Shown piece by piece: positions 17,452 through 25,550 of a stretch of DNA of 64,000 bases; position 1 is the stretch's first letter; the number at the start of each line of letters is the position of its first letter. The stretch lies in the NCBI GenBank assembly GCA_934247935.1, contig CAKQKE010000003.1, positions 124,001 through 188,000 on the forward strand. The letters are read 5' to 3'. The stretch is from an uncultured Clostridia bacterium. GTDB taxonomy: Bacteria > Bacillota > Clostridia > Christensenellales > Borkfalkiaceae. The notes beneath the pieces are model-generated. The model searched no databases. It was given only the letters and a program-made list of their open reading frames with translations, and had not been told where the DNA came from. The position numbers and the translations under genes were made by a program.

Positions 17452-18645
17452 ATGAAAAACGAATACTCTTCGACAACCGCTTGCGCATATCTCGGATATA
17501 TCACGCAAGCGATAGGAATAAATTTAGCACCGCTGCTTTTTTCAACGTTTACCACGCGATTTAATATCGCCTTATCTCAACTTACAATGCTTATCATGAT
17601 AGGCTTTGCGATTCAAATGGCGATAGACGCTTGCGGCGGTAAACTTATATCGTCTTTGGGCTACAGAAAATCTGCCATACTTGCACACACACTGTGTTTT
17701 ATCGGGCTTGTGCTGCTCGGATTTTTGCCGTTTTTACTGCAACCGTTTGTTGCAATCATGGTAGCGACGTCGATTTTATCAATGGGCGCGGGCATGACGG
17801 AAGTAATAATCAGTCCGCTTGTAGACGCTCTTCCCGCAAACGAAAAATCGTCCCGTATGAGCCTTTTGCACTCTTTTTATTCTTGGGGTCACATTGCCAT
17901 AGTAATAATCACAACCGCATTTATCGGCGTGTTTTCTCAAAAATATTGGTATATTTTACCCTTTATCTGGGCGTTGATTCCCCTTTATAATTCAATTGCG
18001 TTTGCAAAAGTGCCGATAATAGAAGAAAGCGAACAGAATTCTTCATATAAAGGCTTTGTAAAAAACAAAATTTTCCCGGTATTTTTCATTATGATAGTTT
18101 GCGCGGGCGCGGCAGAACAAGCGATTGCGCAATGGGTTTCGTACTTTGCCGAAATTACTCTCGGATTCAACAAAACAACGGGCGATTTATTGGGCGTGTG
18201 CGGTTTTGCTTTGCTTATGGCAGTCTCGAGAACTTTTTACGGCTTGTTCGGAGCAAAACTCAACCTGACGAAATACATAATTTTCAGCGCAACAGGCATG
18301 ATTATAGGTCTGATGTTGCTCGCATTCAGTCCCATACCCGTTTTATCGCTTCTGGCGGCATCGCTGTGCGGACTGTGCGTGGGAATAATGTGGCCCGGCA
18401 TACTCTCGCTTGCATCAAACGTATTTCCTCTCGGCGGGGCGAAAATGTTTTCCCTTCTCGCTCTCGGCGGCGATATCGGCTGTCTTTCGGGACCCGTAAT
18501 TGTCGGTTTTACAGCAAACGTATTCTCCTTAAACGTCGGTTTTGCAATTTCTGCGATTTTCCCGTCAGTGCTTTTAATCGGCGTGCTCATCACCAAAAAA
18601 TACTACAAACAAACACCGATTGGCGACAAAATTGATTGCGCCTGA
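17452..18645 (+). CDS. MFS transporter
   Basis: 397 residues with about 12 hydrophobic segments and no signal peptide. The AAGGAG site precedes MKNEYSSTTACAYLGY. The usual loop signature is replaced by GGKLISSLGYRKSA, which fits the MFS motif A position (GxLaDrxGrrk). Its overall pattern resembles fucose-permease/FHS-type proteins, with the central loop SEQNSSYKGFVKNK near residue 190. The substrate cannot be inferred. It is a single gene with its own terminator. Confidence 0.88.
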   Translation: MKNEYSSTTACAYLGYITQAIGINLAPLLFSTFTTRFNIALSQLTMLIMIGFAIQMAIDACGGKLISSLGYRKSAILAHTLCFIGLVLLGFLPFLLQPFVAIMVATSILSMGAGMTEVIISPLVDALPANEKSSRMSLLHSFYSWGHIAIVIITTAFIGVFSQKYWYILPFIWALIPLYNSIAFAKVPIIEESEQNSSYKGFVKNKIFPVFFIMIVCAGAAEQAIAQWVSYFAEITLGFNKTTGDLLGVCGFALLMAVSRTFYGLFGAKLNLTKYIIFSATGMIIGLMLLAFSPIPVLSLLAASLCGLCVGIMWPGILSLASNVFPLGGAKMFSLLALGGDIGCLSGPVIVGFTANVFSLNVGFAISAIFPSVLLIGVLITKKYYKQTPIGDKIDCA

Positions 18646-18737
18646 ATAATTTTAACGCGCCTTTAACATTGCTATTTAAATAACATTGCTATTTAAAATT
18701 TTTTACAACCTAATCTAATAATCTTTATAAAATATGT

Positions 18738-18770
18738 ACGGCGGGTAAATAAAAACCCGCCGTTTTTTTT
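18738..18770 (+). terminator. Terminator of the MFS gene
   Basis: ACGGCGGGT (18738-18746) and ACCCGCCGT (18755-18763) form a perfect stem followed by eight T. It lies between the converging MFS and CotF-like genes. Confidence 0.85.
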
Positions 18771-18771
18771 A

Positions 18772-19056
18772 TTAGCCCAACTGTGATTTTACCGATTTAA
18801 ATTTTTCCGCTTGCTCGTCAATAACGGTTTTGTTGGCGGGCTTGGTCTGGTAATAATCATTTTTCTGCATGGTGCTGAAAATCAAATATTGGTCTTCGGC
18901 GGTCTCGTTTAAGTTGGTTTTAAATAAGGTGCGCACGTTTTTCGCTTCCGCCTCGATAAGCGCAGTGCCGTATAATGCAACCATTTGTTTTTCGTCGTTT
19001 AACAAGTCTTGCAAACTATCTTTTTCGTTGAGCATAAAATCGCTTTTTTTAAACAT
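18772..19056 (-). CDS. CotF-like spore coat protein
   Basis: 94 residues with an AAGGAGG site before the ATG at 19056. The four-helix ferritin-like pattern of CotF/DUF2383-type coat proteins is visible: EKDSLQDLLNDEKQMVALYG, then AEAKNVRTLFKTNLNETAED, then QKNDYYQTKPANKTVIDEQ. The DYYQTKPA segment is characteristic. It lies 14 bases after a smaller paralogous gene, so the two are probably co-transcribed during sporulation. Confidence 0.82.
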   Translation of the reverse strand: MFKKSDFMLNEKDSLQDLLNDEKQMVALYGTALIEAEAKNVRTLFKTNLNETAEDQYLIFSTMQKNDYYQTKPANKTVIDEQAEKFKSVKSQLG

Positions 19057-19070
19057 TTTATTATACCTCC

Positions 19071-19253
19071 TTAAGAAATCATGTTTAAAAGAGAATTAAA
19101 TCTCTTTTGGTGATTGTTTGCCACTTGTTCCATTTTTGCGGCAATTTCGCCGTCGGTAATCGTCTTTGAATACAATCGCGCTTTTTTGCAAACCGTACTT
19201 TCAAAAGTCAATAAATCCGAAATCATATTTACTTCTTTTTCCGTTAGTTTCAT
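19071..19253 (-). CDS. Small CotF-like protein
   Basis: 60 residues from the ATG at 19253 (AAAAGGAGG site); an earlier start in the same frame is not supported. The sequence MKLTEKEVNMISDLLTFEST is followed by a KKARLYSKTITDGEIAAKM helix. It resembles the N-terminal half of CotF-type proteins found upstream of the larger partner in many Clostridia. It ends NNHQKRFNSLLNMIS. Confidence 0.78.
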   Translation of the reverse strand: MKLTEKEVNMISDLLTFESTVCKKARLYSKTITDGEIAAKMEQVANNHQKRFNSLLNMIS

Positions 19254-19557
19254 TAAAAACCTCCTTTTATTCGACAGAAATTTGCGCATTTTGCTTTTCG
19301 TTTAATCTTGTCTCTGTCAGTCAACCCTATTATCGACTTGCGACTGTTTTTTTATACTAAAATATAAAAAAATGTTTTTAATGATTATTTTGCGATTTGT
19401 CTTACGTTTTATTTTAACAATCCATAGACATTTAATCCATATATCAGTGCAAAACGTATTTAAACAATAAAATAATAGTCCGCAAAATCCACAAAACTAT
19501 TATTTTTATTTAAACTTTACATTCCTTCATTGATTAATATTTGCCTGTTTATCCCAT

Positions 19558-20934
19558 TTATTGTTTTATCCATGTACATTCCTGAGATTTCAGATATCTT
19601 TCTATCGCATTATTTGGTAACGAAAAAGTAAGTTTTATCCCATTAAAATAATTGCTATAATCTATGTCTGTTTTAGTCGATAACGTAAATACTTTTGCCC
19701 CGCCGAGAGAATCATAATAATTCTTTTCAGCGTTTTGCGGGTACGATGAATCAATATATGCTGTACCGCAAGTAATTTGCCATGTTTCGTTTGATTCAAA
19801 ATAAACTTTTTCAATATGCTTAAAAGCGTATGGTTCTATTTTTTCTACTGTTTTTGGAATAGTTATTTTATTGTCCACAAAGTTACATCCATAGAAACTA
19901 TACTGTTTAATGGTCGTTATGTTTGCCGGAAGCCCAATTAGTGTTAAATTTTCACATTCATAAAAAGAATAATCCCCGATAAAATTAACAGAAGAAGGAA
20001 TATTGATACTTTTTAAAGAACTACACCCAGCAAACGCATGACTTTCAATTTTTTCTATTGTATCAGGCAATTGTATTTCTTTTAAATTTTTAGCATTACA
20101 AAATGCACTATCTAAAATTTGCGTTATGGCTTTGTTTTTATATGTTTTAGGAATAATTATTTTATCCAAATATGTAGTTGTTCCCGCCTTTACCCCAAAA
20201 GTATTATTAGGTAAAGGATAATATTCCAACCCTTCAGTGCCTTCAGTTTCATCTTGTAAACTAATCTCTTCTTTACTTCCATCTGTATACGTTATTATTA
20301 ATATTCCATTTTTATATGAAACCCCTGCAATACCTCTGCCGTCTTTGCCGTTTGCTCCGTCAACGCCGTCTTTACCATCGACACCGTCTCTACCGTCGGA
20401 AGCAAGTGCTTTCACTTCAGTTTTTATTTCCCCTATTACCCAATAACCGTCTGCCGAAACCTCTATAGTAGGAGTTATCCCGTCTTTTCCGTCTGCGCCT
20501 TTTACTTGACCAAGTTCTATATATTCGTCACTATCGGTATACTTAACGTAAAGTTTGCCGTTTTCTATCTTCATATCGGCAATCCCGACACCGTCTTTAC
20601 CGTTTGCACCCTTTACAAGCCCCGCATCGATTGTCGAATTATCGGTAAAAGTAATAATCAACTTTCCGTCTTCGTTTACAATAACGCTTTTTACGCTTAA
20701 TCCGTCTTTACCGTCAACACCGTCTTTGCCGTTTTGCCCTTTTACGGACTCAAGCCATTCTTCATACGAAAGCGGCGTAATGTCGTTTTCTTCGGCATAT
20801 GCAACGTAAGTGCCGTATATGGCAACCATTCGGCTGTCACGATTATCGGCAGTGTTGTCCCCGCAAGCGATAAACGAGAACGCAGTACACATGCAAATAG
20901 CAAAAACTAAAAATGCATTTAAAAATTTCTTCAT
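19558..20934 (-). CDS. Lipoprotein with collagen-like triplets and BspA-type LRRs
   Basis: 458 residues. Lipoprotein signal with lipidated Cys24 (FSFIACGDN). Residues about 45-235 contain short collagen-like Gly-X-Y runs (GQNGKDGVDGKDG; seven triplets in GRDGVDGKDGVDGANGKDG) alternating with beta-rich segments such as GKLIITFTDNSTIDAG and GILIITYTDGSKEEIS. Residues about 245-400 carry BspA-type (LRR_5) repeats: ITQILDSAFCNAKNLKEIQL, IEKIESHAFAGCSSLKSINI and INFIGDYSFYECENLTLIGL-like units. Such proteins act as surface adhesins. The gene lies behind a structured leader with an intrinsic terminator (20952-20982), so its expression may be controlled by transcription attenuation. Confidence 0.9.
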   Translation of the reverse strand: MKKFLNAFLVFAICMCTAFSFIACGDNTADNRDSRMVAIYGTYVAYAEENDITPLSYEEWLESVKGQNGKDGVDGKDGLSVKSVIVNEDGKLIITFTDNSTIDAGLVKGANGKDGVGIADMKIENGKLYVKYTDSDEYIELGQVKGADGKDGITPTIEVSADGYWVIGEIKTEVKALASDGRDGVDGKDGVDGANGKDGRGIAGVSYKNGILIITYTDGSKEEISLQDETEGTEGLEYYPLPNNTFGVKAGTTTYLDKIIIPKTYKNKAITQILDSAFCNAKNLKEIQLPDTIEKIESHAFAGCSSLKSINIPSSVNFIGDYSFYECENLTLIGLPANITTIKQYSFYGCNFVDNKITIPKTVEKIEPYAFKHIEKVYFESNETWQITCGTAYIDSSYPQNAEKNYYDSLGGAKVFTLSTKTDIDYSNYFNGIKLTFSLPNNAIERYLKSQECTWIKQ

Positions 20935-20951
20935 AACTTACCACTCCTTTA

Positions 20952-20982
20952 ATAAAAAAATGCGCCTACCGAAGTAAGCGCA
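20952..20982 (-). terminator. Attenuator-type terminator before the LRR lipoprotein gene
   Basis: On the minus strand TGCGCTTAC-TTCG-GTAGGCGCA forms a 9-bp stem with a C(UUCG)G tetraloop, followed by seven T. It ends 17 bases before the start codon, upstream of the AAAGGAG site, so full-length expression needs read-through. Confidence 0.8.
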
Positions 20983-21171
20983 TAAAAACGCAGACTCCGA
21001 TAGTCGCTAAACAAAACTTAAATGAGCGAAGTTATAACCTTACACAAACACTTAATAGAATCTGCATTTTATCAAATCTAATAGTATTTGTGCAAAATAT
21101 TAAATCCAAATGGTAAAATACGCCCTTTAAAAATAAGGTCGCCTCACTCAATATGTTAAGTTTTGTTTAGC
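20983..21171 (-). ncRNA. Candidate structured leader RNA or riboswitch
   Basis: The predicted transcript starts at about 21171 with GCTAAACAAAACTTAA, whose perfect 16-base complement lies at 21006-21021. Inside this closing stem, TGAGTGAGG can pair with CTTCGCTCA and ACCTTA with TAAGGT; further in, CACAAATAC pairs with GTGTTTGTG. A 40-base single strand on the 5' side suggests a junction. A terminator hairpin follows. The class is unknown: no cyclic-di-GMP, T-box, SAM or cobalamin signature was recognised. A transposon-derived inverted repeat is the main alternative. Confidence 0.55.
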
Positions 21172-21177
21172 ATACTC

Positions 21178-21207
21178 GGTATATCATACATTTGATAATT
21201 TTGTCAA
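21178..21207 (-). promoter_or_regulatory. Promoter of the structured leader
   Basis: Minus strand -35 TTGACA (21202-21207), spacer 18, -10 TATACC (21178-21183). The expected start point coincides with the first base of the 16-bp closing stem. Confidence 0.55.
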
Positions 21208-21261
21208 GCGATTATTTGAAAATTAATTATTTTAATACCTACGCATTCGCAAAAGCACAAG

Positions 21262-21294
21262 AAAAGACTCGGCGTGAAAAACCGAGTCTTTTTA
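21262..21294 (-). terminator. Terminator of the SecB-like gene
   Basis: AAGACTCGG and CCGAGTCTT pair around a 9-base loop. A- and T-rich flanks would allow either direction; the only gene pointing to it is the SecB-like one on the minus strand. Confidence 0.65.
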
Positions 21295-21308
21295 TTTTTA
21301 TTTGTTTG

Positions 21309-21345
21309 TTTTGCCATTTTTATAACATACGTATTGGGTAAATCG
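21309..21345. repeat. Palindromic ACGTA-core element (copy d)
   Basis: TTTTGCCATTTTTATAAC, then ATACGTATTGGGTAAA. This is a diverged copy, 66 bases after the SecB-like gene. Confidence 0.45.
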
Positions 21346-21410
21346 CGCCGAAACTTATTAAAATTATTTACTAAAGCATAACCTTATACGGTGTAATTAT
21401 TTATCAATCC

Positions 21411-21827
21411 TTAATTGAAATTGGGACCTGCCTCGTTTTCTTTTGAAAGGTTTACCATTTCGGCAACGTCGATAATTGGCAAGAAATATGCGGGTATGTT
21501 GCAATCCGCCGTGATTGACGCAACCGTAGAGTGAAGATACGGCATAAGTTGGCGCAAGCATGCTTTGAGACGAATTTTGTTGTCTTCGGGTGCGTAATCG
21601 CCCATTGCAAAACCGCCCACAAGGCTGACTTGCAAGTCAAACGGAGTGGGACTTGTTTGTTCGTTAGTCACCGTAACGCCGAGATTGACGAAAAGCATTT
21701 TGCCGTTTACGCCCATTTTACAATCGAATCTCGGCTTTAATTGAAATTTAGTGTCGGGCTTTACTTGCTCGTTGTATTTAAAATCTATTTTGTTTACCCT
21801 GTAAAAGGTCATTTTAATTTCTTCCAT
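21411..21827 (-). CDS. SecB-like chaperone
   Basis: 138 residues, near the 155 of E. coli SecB. The fold signature is visible in the second half: ACLRQLMPYLHSTVASITAD followed by PAYFLPIIDVAEM, which aligns with the helix and the FPALLLPPVNFDALY-type strand of SecB. The first half has the alternating strands FRVNKIDFKYNE-like and MLFVNLGVTVTNEQ. SecB-family proteins keep client proteins unfolded for export, or in some cases control toxin-antitoxin pairs. No toxin gene is adjacent. It is driven by a perfect consensus promoter and transcribed alone. The family assignment rests on motif pattern, not high identity. Confidence 0.72.
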   Translation of the reverse strand: MEEIKMTFYRVNKIDFKYNEQVKPDTKFQLKPRFDCKMGVNGKMLFVNLGVTVTNEQTSPTPFDLQVSLVGGFAMGDYAPEDNKIRLKACLRQLMPYLHSTVASITADCNIPAYFLPIIDVAEMVNLSKENEAGPNFN

Positions 21828-21865
21828 GTTTTTGCTCCTTTTTTGCTTTGCGCAATTTTTATTTG

Positions 21866-21894
21866 ATTATATCATTATATCTTTAAATTGTCAA
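21866..21894 (-). promoter_or_regulatory. Perfect consensus promoter of the SecB-like gene
   Basis: Minus strand TTGACA (21889-21894), spacer 17, TATAAT (21866-21871). All twelve hexamer positions match consensus. Confidence 0.88.
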
Positions 21895-21991
21895 GACCGC
21901 TTATTTTTAAAATCTTAATTAAACCGAGTTTGTTTGTCGAAATTAATCGCTTTTAATTATTTTTAAAATATCGCGCCTTGATTTTCATTTT

Positions 21992-22037
21992 TCGCCGTTT
22001 TTGACGTCTTTACGCAACACGTATCACTCTAAAACGG
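21992..22037. repeat. Palindromic ACGTA-core element (copy e)
   Basis: CGCCGTTTTTGACG, then TACGCAACACGTATCAC and AAAACGGC; the outer arms GCCGTTTT/AAAACGGC are complementary. It overlaps the last five codons of the GH2 gene. Confidence 0.5.
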
Positions 22038-23703
22038 CATTTTTAAGTTTTTGAGAAATCTCGAAAAACTCTTCTTTTTCAATCTTTTGCACTTTTCTGT
22101 CATAGGTAAGTATACCGTTGGTTTCGTCCTCGACGTCGCTTAGTTGGGTGTAAATCGCCGCGCACAAACCCTTTTTGACAAGCGGCAACACCTCGTTGTT
22201 ATACAAAGAAAAAACCGCCTTTTTAAACTCGTTTAAATCGGTAAATTTTCTATAACCGTAAGTCTTTTTCTCGTTTGCCGAGTGTCCTTCCGATTTATAA
22301 GAATAACCGCCGAATTCGGAAAGCACTTGCGGCTTATCGTCTTTGCCGATTTTAAGTTTTTTGAAATAAATATGCAAACTTTCGACGTCGCTTTTATTGC
22401 GTTTAAACCACCCCGACGTGCTGTCGATAAAGCGAGTAGAATCTTCGTTTTTTATTATATCGTAAAGTTCGTCGGCGCAAAACTGCCCCCAACCCTCGTT
22501 GAAAATCGTCCAATAGCATATGCACGGGTGATTTTTGAGTAAGTTTACCGTTTCTTTGGCAAATTTGATAAAGTTGTCGCGGGTTTCTTTGTCTTTATTC
22601 TTCTTTATATCGTTGCGCTTAATCACGCCGACAGTCGGCAAAACAGTATCGCCGAAAAACGAGTAATCGCCGCAGTTGACCATGTCCTGAAAGACTACCA
22701 TACCCAGCCTGTCGCACTCGTAATAAAACCTTTCGGGTTCGACCTTGATGTGCTTTCTTAAAGTATTGAACCCGAGTCTCTTCATCTTTAATATATCGTC
22801 GCGCACGCATTGCTCGTCGGCGGGAGTGTAAATTCCGTCGCTATAATACCCTTGGTCCAGAAGCCCGTGGAAAAAGTAAGGTTTTCCGTTTAAACAAAGC
22901 CGCTTTTTGCCGTTTATGGTTTTAACTTCAAGCGTCCTTAAAGCGAAATACGACTCGACTTTATCCTCCCCCGAAACGACGGTGAAATAATAAAGTCTGG
23001 GGTTTTCGGGCGACCAATACTCGGGAAACTCGACCGAAAAACTCGTTTTTCCGTCAATCAAATCATACTCTTTTTTTTCAAAAATCACTTTTCCGTCTTC
23101 TACTCCGTCTACGTTCACGGTGACTTGATTTTTATCGCAAACGACTTGCACGTCTTTAATGTATTTATCGGGCACAACTTCAAGCCAAACCGTTTGCCAA
23201 ACGCCCGAGACGGGCGTGTACCACATACCGCCGCGCTTGACTTTTTGCTTCCCCCAAGGCAGTTTGTGTATAAGGTCGTCTTTTACGATGACTTTGATTA
23301 AATTTTCTTTGCCGACGTAATCGGTGACGTCAAACGAAAAAGGTAAAATACCCTCGTGTTTACCAACGAACAGACCGTTTATATACACTTCGGCAATTTG
23401 GTCAACCGCACCGAAATGAAGAATAACTCTCTTTCCGCTTAAATCTTCGTCTATAAAAAATGTTCTTTCATAGTTGAATACAGTGCCTTTTTCAAAGGTC
23501 TCGTTTATGCCCGACAAAAGACTTTCTATGCAATACGGAACTGTAATTTTGCCTGTTTTATCGCAACCGTTTGTCGTAAAGAAGCCCCAAGTACCGTTTA
23601 AATTAATCCAATTATCTCTTTTTATGCGCGGACGGGGATATTCTTTTAAAGGTAAATTTTTATCGAAATTTCCCCCGTAAGGCGTGTATAAATGTTTTAT
23701 CAT
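22024..23703 (-). CDS. Glycoside hydrolase family 2 protein (beta-glycosidase)
   Basis: 559 residues, shorter than large LacZ enzymes. Domains in order: sugar-binding jelly roll (residues about 1-165, with WINLNGTWGFF and INGLFVGKHEGILPFSFDV), Ig-like domain (about 170-260), TIM barrel (about 275-559). The acid/base Glu is in FNEGWGQF near residue 404 and the nucleophile Glu in LSEFGGYS near residue 464. There is no signal peptide, so it acts in the cytoplasm on imported glycoside. Beta-galactosidase, glucuronidase and mannosidase activities are all possible. It overlaps the MFS gene by 4 bases and is co-transcribed with it. Confidence 0.92.
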   Translation of the reverse strand: MIKHLYTPYGGNFDKNLPLKEYPRPRIKRDNWINLNGTWGFFTTNGCDKTGKITVPYCIESLLSGINETFEKGTVFNYERTFFIDEDLSGKRVILHFGAVDQIAEVYINGLFVGKHEGILPFSFDVTDYVGKENLIKVIVKDDLIHKLPWGKQKVKRGGMWYTPVSGVWQTVWLEVVPDKYIKDVQVVCDKNQVTVNVDGVEDGKVIFEKKEYDLIDGKTSFSVEFPEYWSPENPRLYYFTVVSGEDKVESYFALRTLEVKTINGKKRLCLNGKPYFFHGLLDQGYYSDGIYTPADEQCVRDDILKMKRLGFNTLRKHIKVEPERFYYECDRLGMVVFQDMVNCGDYSFFGDTVLPTVGVIKRNDIKKNKDKETRDNFIKFAKETVNLLKNHPCICYWTIFNEGWGQFCADELYDIIKNEDSTRFIDSTSGWFKRNKSDVESLHIYFKKLKIGKDDKPQVLSEFGGYSYKSEGHSANEKKTYGYRKFTDLNEFKKAVFSLYNNEVLPLVKKGLCAAIYTQLSDVEDETNGILTYDRKVQKIEKEEFFEISQKLKNAVLE

Positions 23704-25037
23704 TCTTTGCTCTCCTTTGCGACGTTTTTACATTTTAAGGCAAAATACAAAACTATTCCCGCAATTAAAAGCGCAACCACGAAGGCGGCGGCGATAAATA
23801 TGTTTGCGTTTGGCAAAAACGATTCCGTTCCGTCGCTGCCTTGAATTTTATCGGCGTTTTTAAGCACCGCCGCGCCGATAAACGGACCGATTACCCCCGG
23901 CAAAAGCACCTGACCGATTATGCGTAAACCTTGAAATCTGCCCGCCATGCTTTCGGGCGTGCGCTCTCTTATTTTTGCACCGAACACAGCCATACCCGTC
24001 AAATATCCCGTCATCATAAAAAGCGAACCGAAAAACACAATCGTCTTCATTCCCGCGCCACGCACATTTATCACTTGCGGAAACAAATACAATATAAAGC
24101 AACCCAGAAGTAAACAAACAAGGCTTGGCAAAACGGTGTTTTTAAAGCCGAATTTGTCATATAATCTGCCGTAAAGCGCAGTCGCGACCGACGCTAAAAT
24201 TATAGCGGGAGCCATGATGATTACATAGTTTGCTATATTGAGTGTTTTTTCATAATAAATAATGAGATACGGCATAAAAATTTGTATCGATATACCGAAA
24301 ACCATAAACGCGATTAATGATACGTAAAGTCCCTGATTGCTTTTGATAACCGACGGTTTAAAGCCGTAAACTATGGTTTTAAAATACCCGAGTTCGTTAG
24401 ATTTTATATTTGCGGGTTCGTCGATAATGAAAAAACCGAGCACGCCGATTAAAGACACGGCGACGCCGATAATTATGTAAATGACGCTCCACGAATTTGC
24501 TTTGTCGAGGTCAAACCCCATAAAGCCGCCGAACACCGCAAGTATCGCAATAAGCGGCATCATAGAATTTATACCCTCTGCCTTTCCCCTGTCGCCGTCG
24601 TTTGTGCAGTCGGTAAGCCACGCGTTGAAACACGCATCATTTGCGGTAGACCCGAAAAACGTCATTATACAGTCCATTATTATCACCAAAGAAACGCCCA
24701 ACGTTGCGGCGTTTGCCACACCCGCAAACGCAGAAGAAATAAAATCTTTTCGTATAAAGGCAAAAAGCAAAATCGATATACCCCACAAGATATACCCTGC
24801 GCACATGAAAATTTTGCGTTTTCCGACCTTGTCCGACAGCGCGCCCATAAACACCGTGGTAAGCGTAGCCGCCACCGCGCTTGCCCCGACCATTAATGAA
24901 ATGTCGCTTGCGGAAGCGTTGAACATTTTGTAAATAAACACGTTGAAATACATGTTTTCGATTACCCATGCGATTTGACCCACAAGGCTGAATATCACAA
25001 GAGTAAGATAAAATTTGCTTTTCGCTTTGTTACTCAT
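23700..25037 (-). CDS. MFS transporter, probably sugar or glycoside uptake
   Basis: 445 residues with about 12 hydrophobic segments. Motif A-like sequence MGALSDKVGKRK occurs after the second segment. A second-half copy reads YGRLYDKFGFKN. It begins MSNKAKSKFYLTLVIFSLVG with a GGGA ribosome site. The fused arrangement with a downstream GH2 enzyme indicates import of the GH2 substrate. The promoter region contains a 9+9 palindrome (25128-25149) that may be the operator for a LacI- or AraC-type regulator. Confidence 0.9.
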   Translation of the reverse strand: MSNKAKSKFYLTLVIFSLVGQIAWVIENMYFNVFIYKMFNASASDISLMVGASAVAATLTTVFMGALSDKVGKRKIFMCAGYILWGISILLFAFIRKDFISSAFAGVANAATLGVSLVIIMDCIMTFFGSTANDACFNAWLTDCTNDGDRGKAEGINSMMPLIAILAVFGGFMGFDLDKANSWSVIYIIIGVAVSLIGVLGFFIIDEPANIKSNELGYFKTIVYGFKPSVIKSNQGLYVSLIAFMVFGISIQIFMPYLIIYYEKTLNIANYVIIMAPAIILASVATALYGRLYDKFGFKNTVLPSLVCLLLGCFILYLFPQVINVRGAGMKTIVFFGSLFMMTGYLTGMAVFGAKIRERTPESMAGRFQGLRIIGQVLLPGVIGPFIGAAVLKNADKIQGSDGTESFLPNANIFIAAAFVVALLIAGIVLYFALKCKNVAKESKE

Positions 25038-25127
25038 AATTTGTCCCTTTAAATTTAAATGCGGGCGAGCGAATTTTTACGCTTAGTCTCCTATCATTAA
25101 ATCTGCCGACCGCCCGGCGCGATTATT

Positions 25128-25149
25128 ACGTATATACTCGTATATACGT
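25128..25149. promoter_or_regulatory. Palindromic operator upstream of the MFS-GH2 operon
   Basis: ACGTATATA-CTCG-TATATACGT is a perfect inverted repeat, about 90 bases upstream of the MFS start codon. Its size fits a dimeric repressor. The cognate regulator is not identified. Confidence 0.6.
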
Positions 25150-25334
25150 CGCCGCTTTTTCAATTATAACACCTATGCCTCTTAAATGCAATATCAAATT
25201 TAAAAATCACCTATAAAACAACTCAATTTTTACATTTATTTGAAACCACCGCCGTTATGGCATAAAAGCCGTCTTTTAATAATGTTTACATGCGTTTTAT
25301 ACTCTATTCAAACAAGCGTTAAAACAAAAAAATA

Positions 25335-25370
25335 GGTAATTTTACAGCATACGTACGCTGCAAAACCGAC
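25335..25370. repeat. Palindromic ACGTA-core element (copy f)
   Basis: GGTAATTTTACAGC-ATACGTAC-GCTGCAAAACCGAC: arms CAGC/GCTG and TTTT/AAAA-type flanks around the core. Confidence 0.55.
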
Positions 25371-25481
25371 AAACACAATTAAAAATTAAATTAAACCGCC
25401 TGCCGCTTGCGATTGAGCAATCCTTTCAGTATGCCGTAAAACAATTTAAATTACCCCATTAAATAAAATAATTACTATAAT

Positions 25482-25520
25482 TAAAAAATGCGGTTGCCCG
25501 CGACAAAGCGAGCAACCGCA
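25482..25520 (-). terminator. Terminator of the ARH/esterase operon
   Basis: TGCGGTTGC and GCAACCGCA form a 9-bp stem with a 14-base loop, then TTTTTTA on the minus strand. It lies 31 bases after the esterase stop codon. Confidence 0.85.
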
Positions 25521-25550
25521 ATAAAATCGTTTTTTAGTTTTTAAGATTTA

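Larger units (their letters stand above)
20935..21410. other. Leader/promoter region between the LRR lipoprotein and SecB-like genes
   Basis: It holds the structured RNA (20952-21171), its promoter (21178-21207), the terminator of the SecB-like gene (21262-21294) and copy d of the dispersed palindrome (21309-21345). No coding frame is credible. Confidence 0.6.
25038..25550. other. Regulatory intergenic region
   Basis: It holds the palindromic operator upstream of the MFS-GH2 operon (25128-25149), copy f of the dispersed palindrome (25335-25370) and the terminator of the esterase operon (25482-25520). No gene is seen. Confidence 0.6.

Noticed and set aside
20952..21171. Possible type II CRISPR tracrRNA, because the RNA ends in a stable hairpin and poly-U
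   Set aside because: There is no cas gene or repeat array in the window, and the 16-bp closing stem is not a repeat:anti-repeat arrangement.
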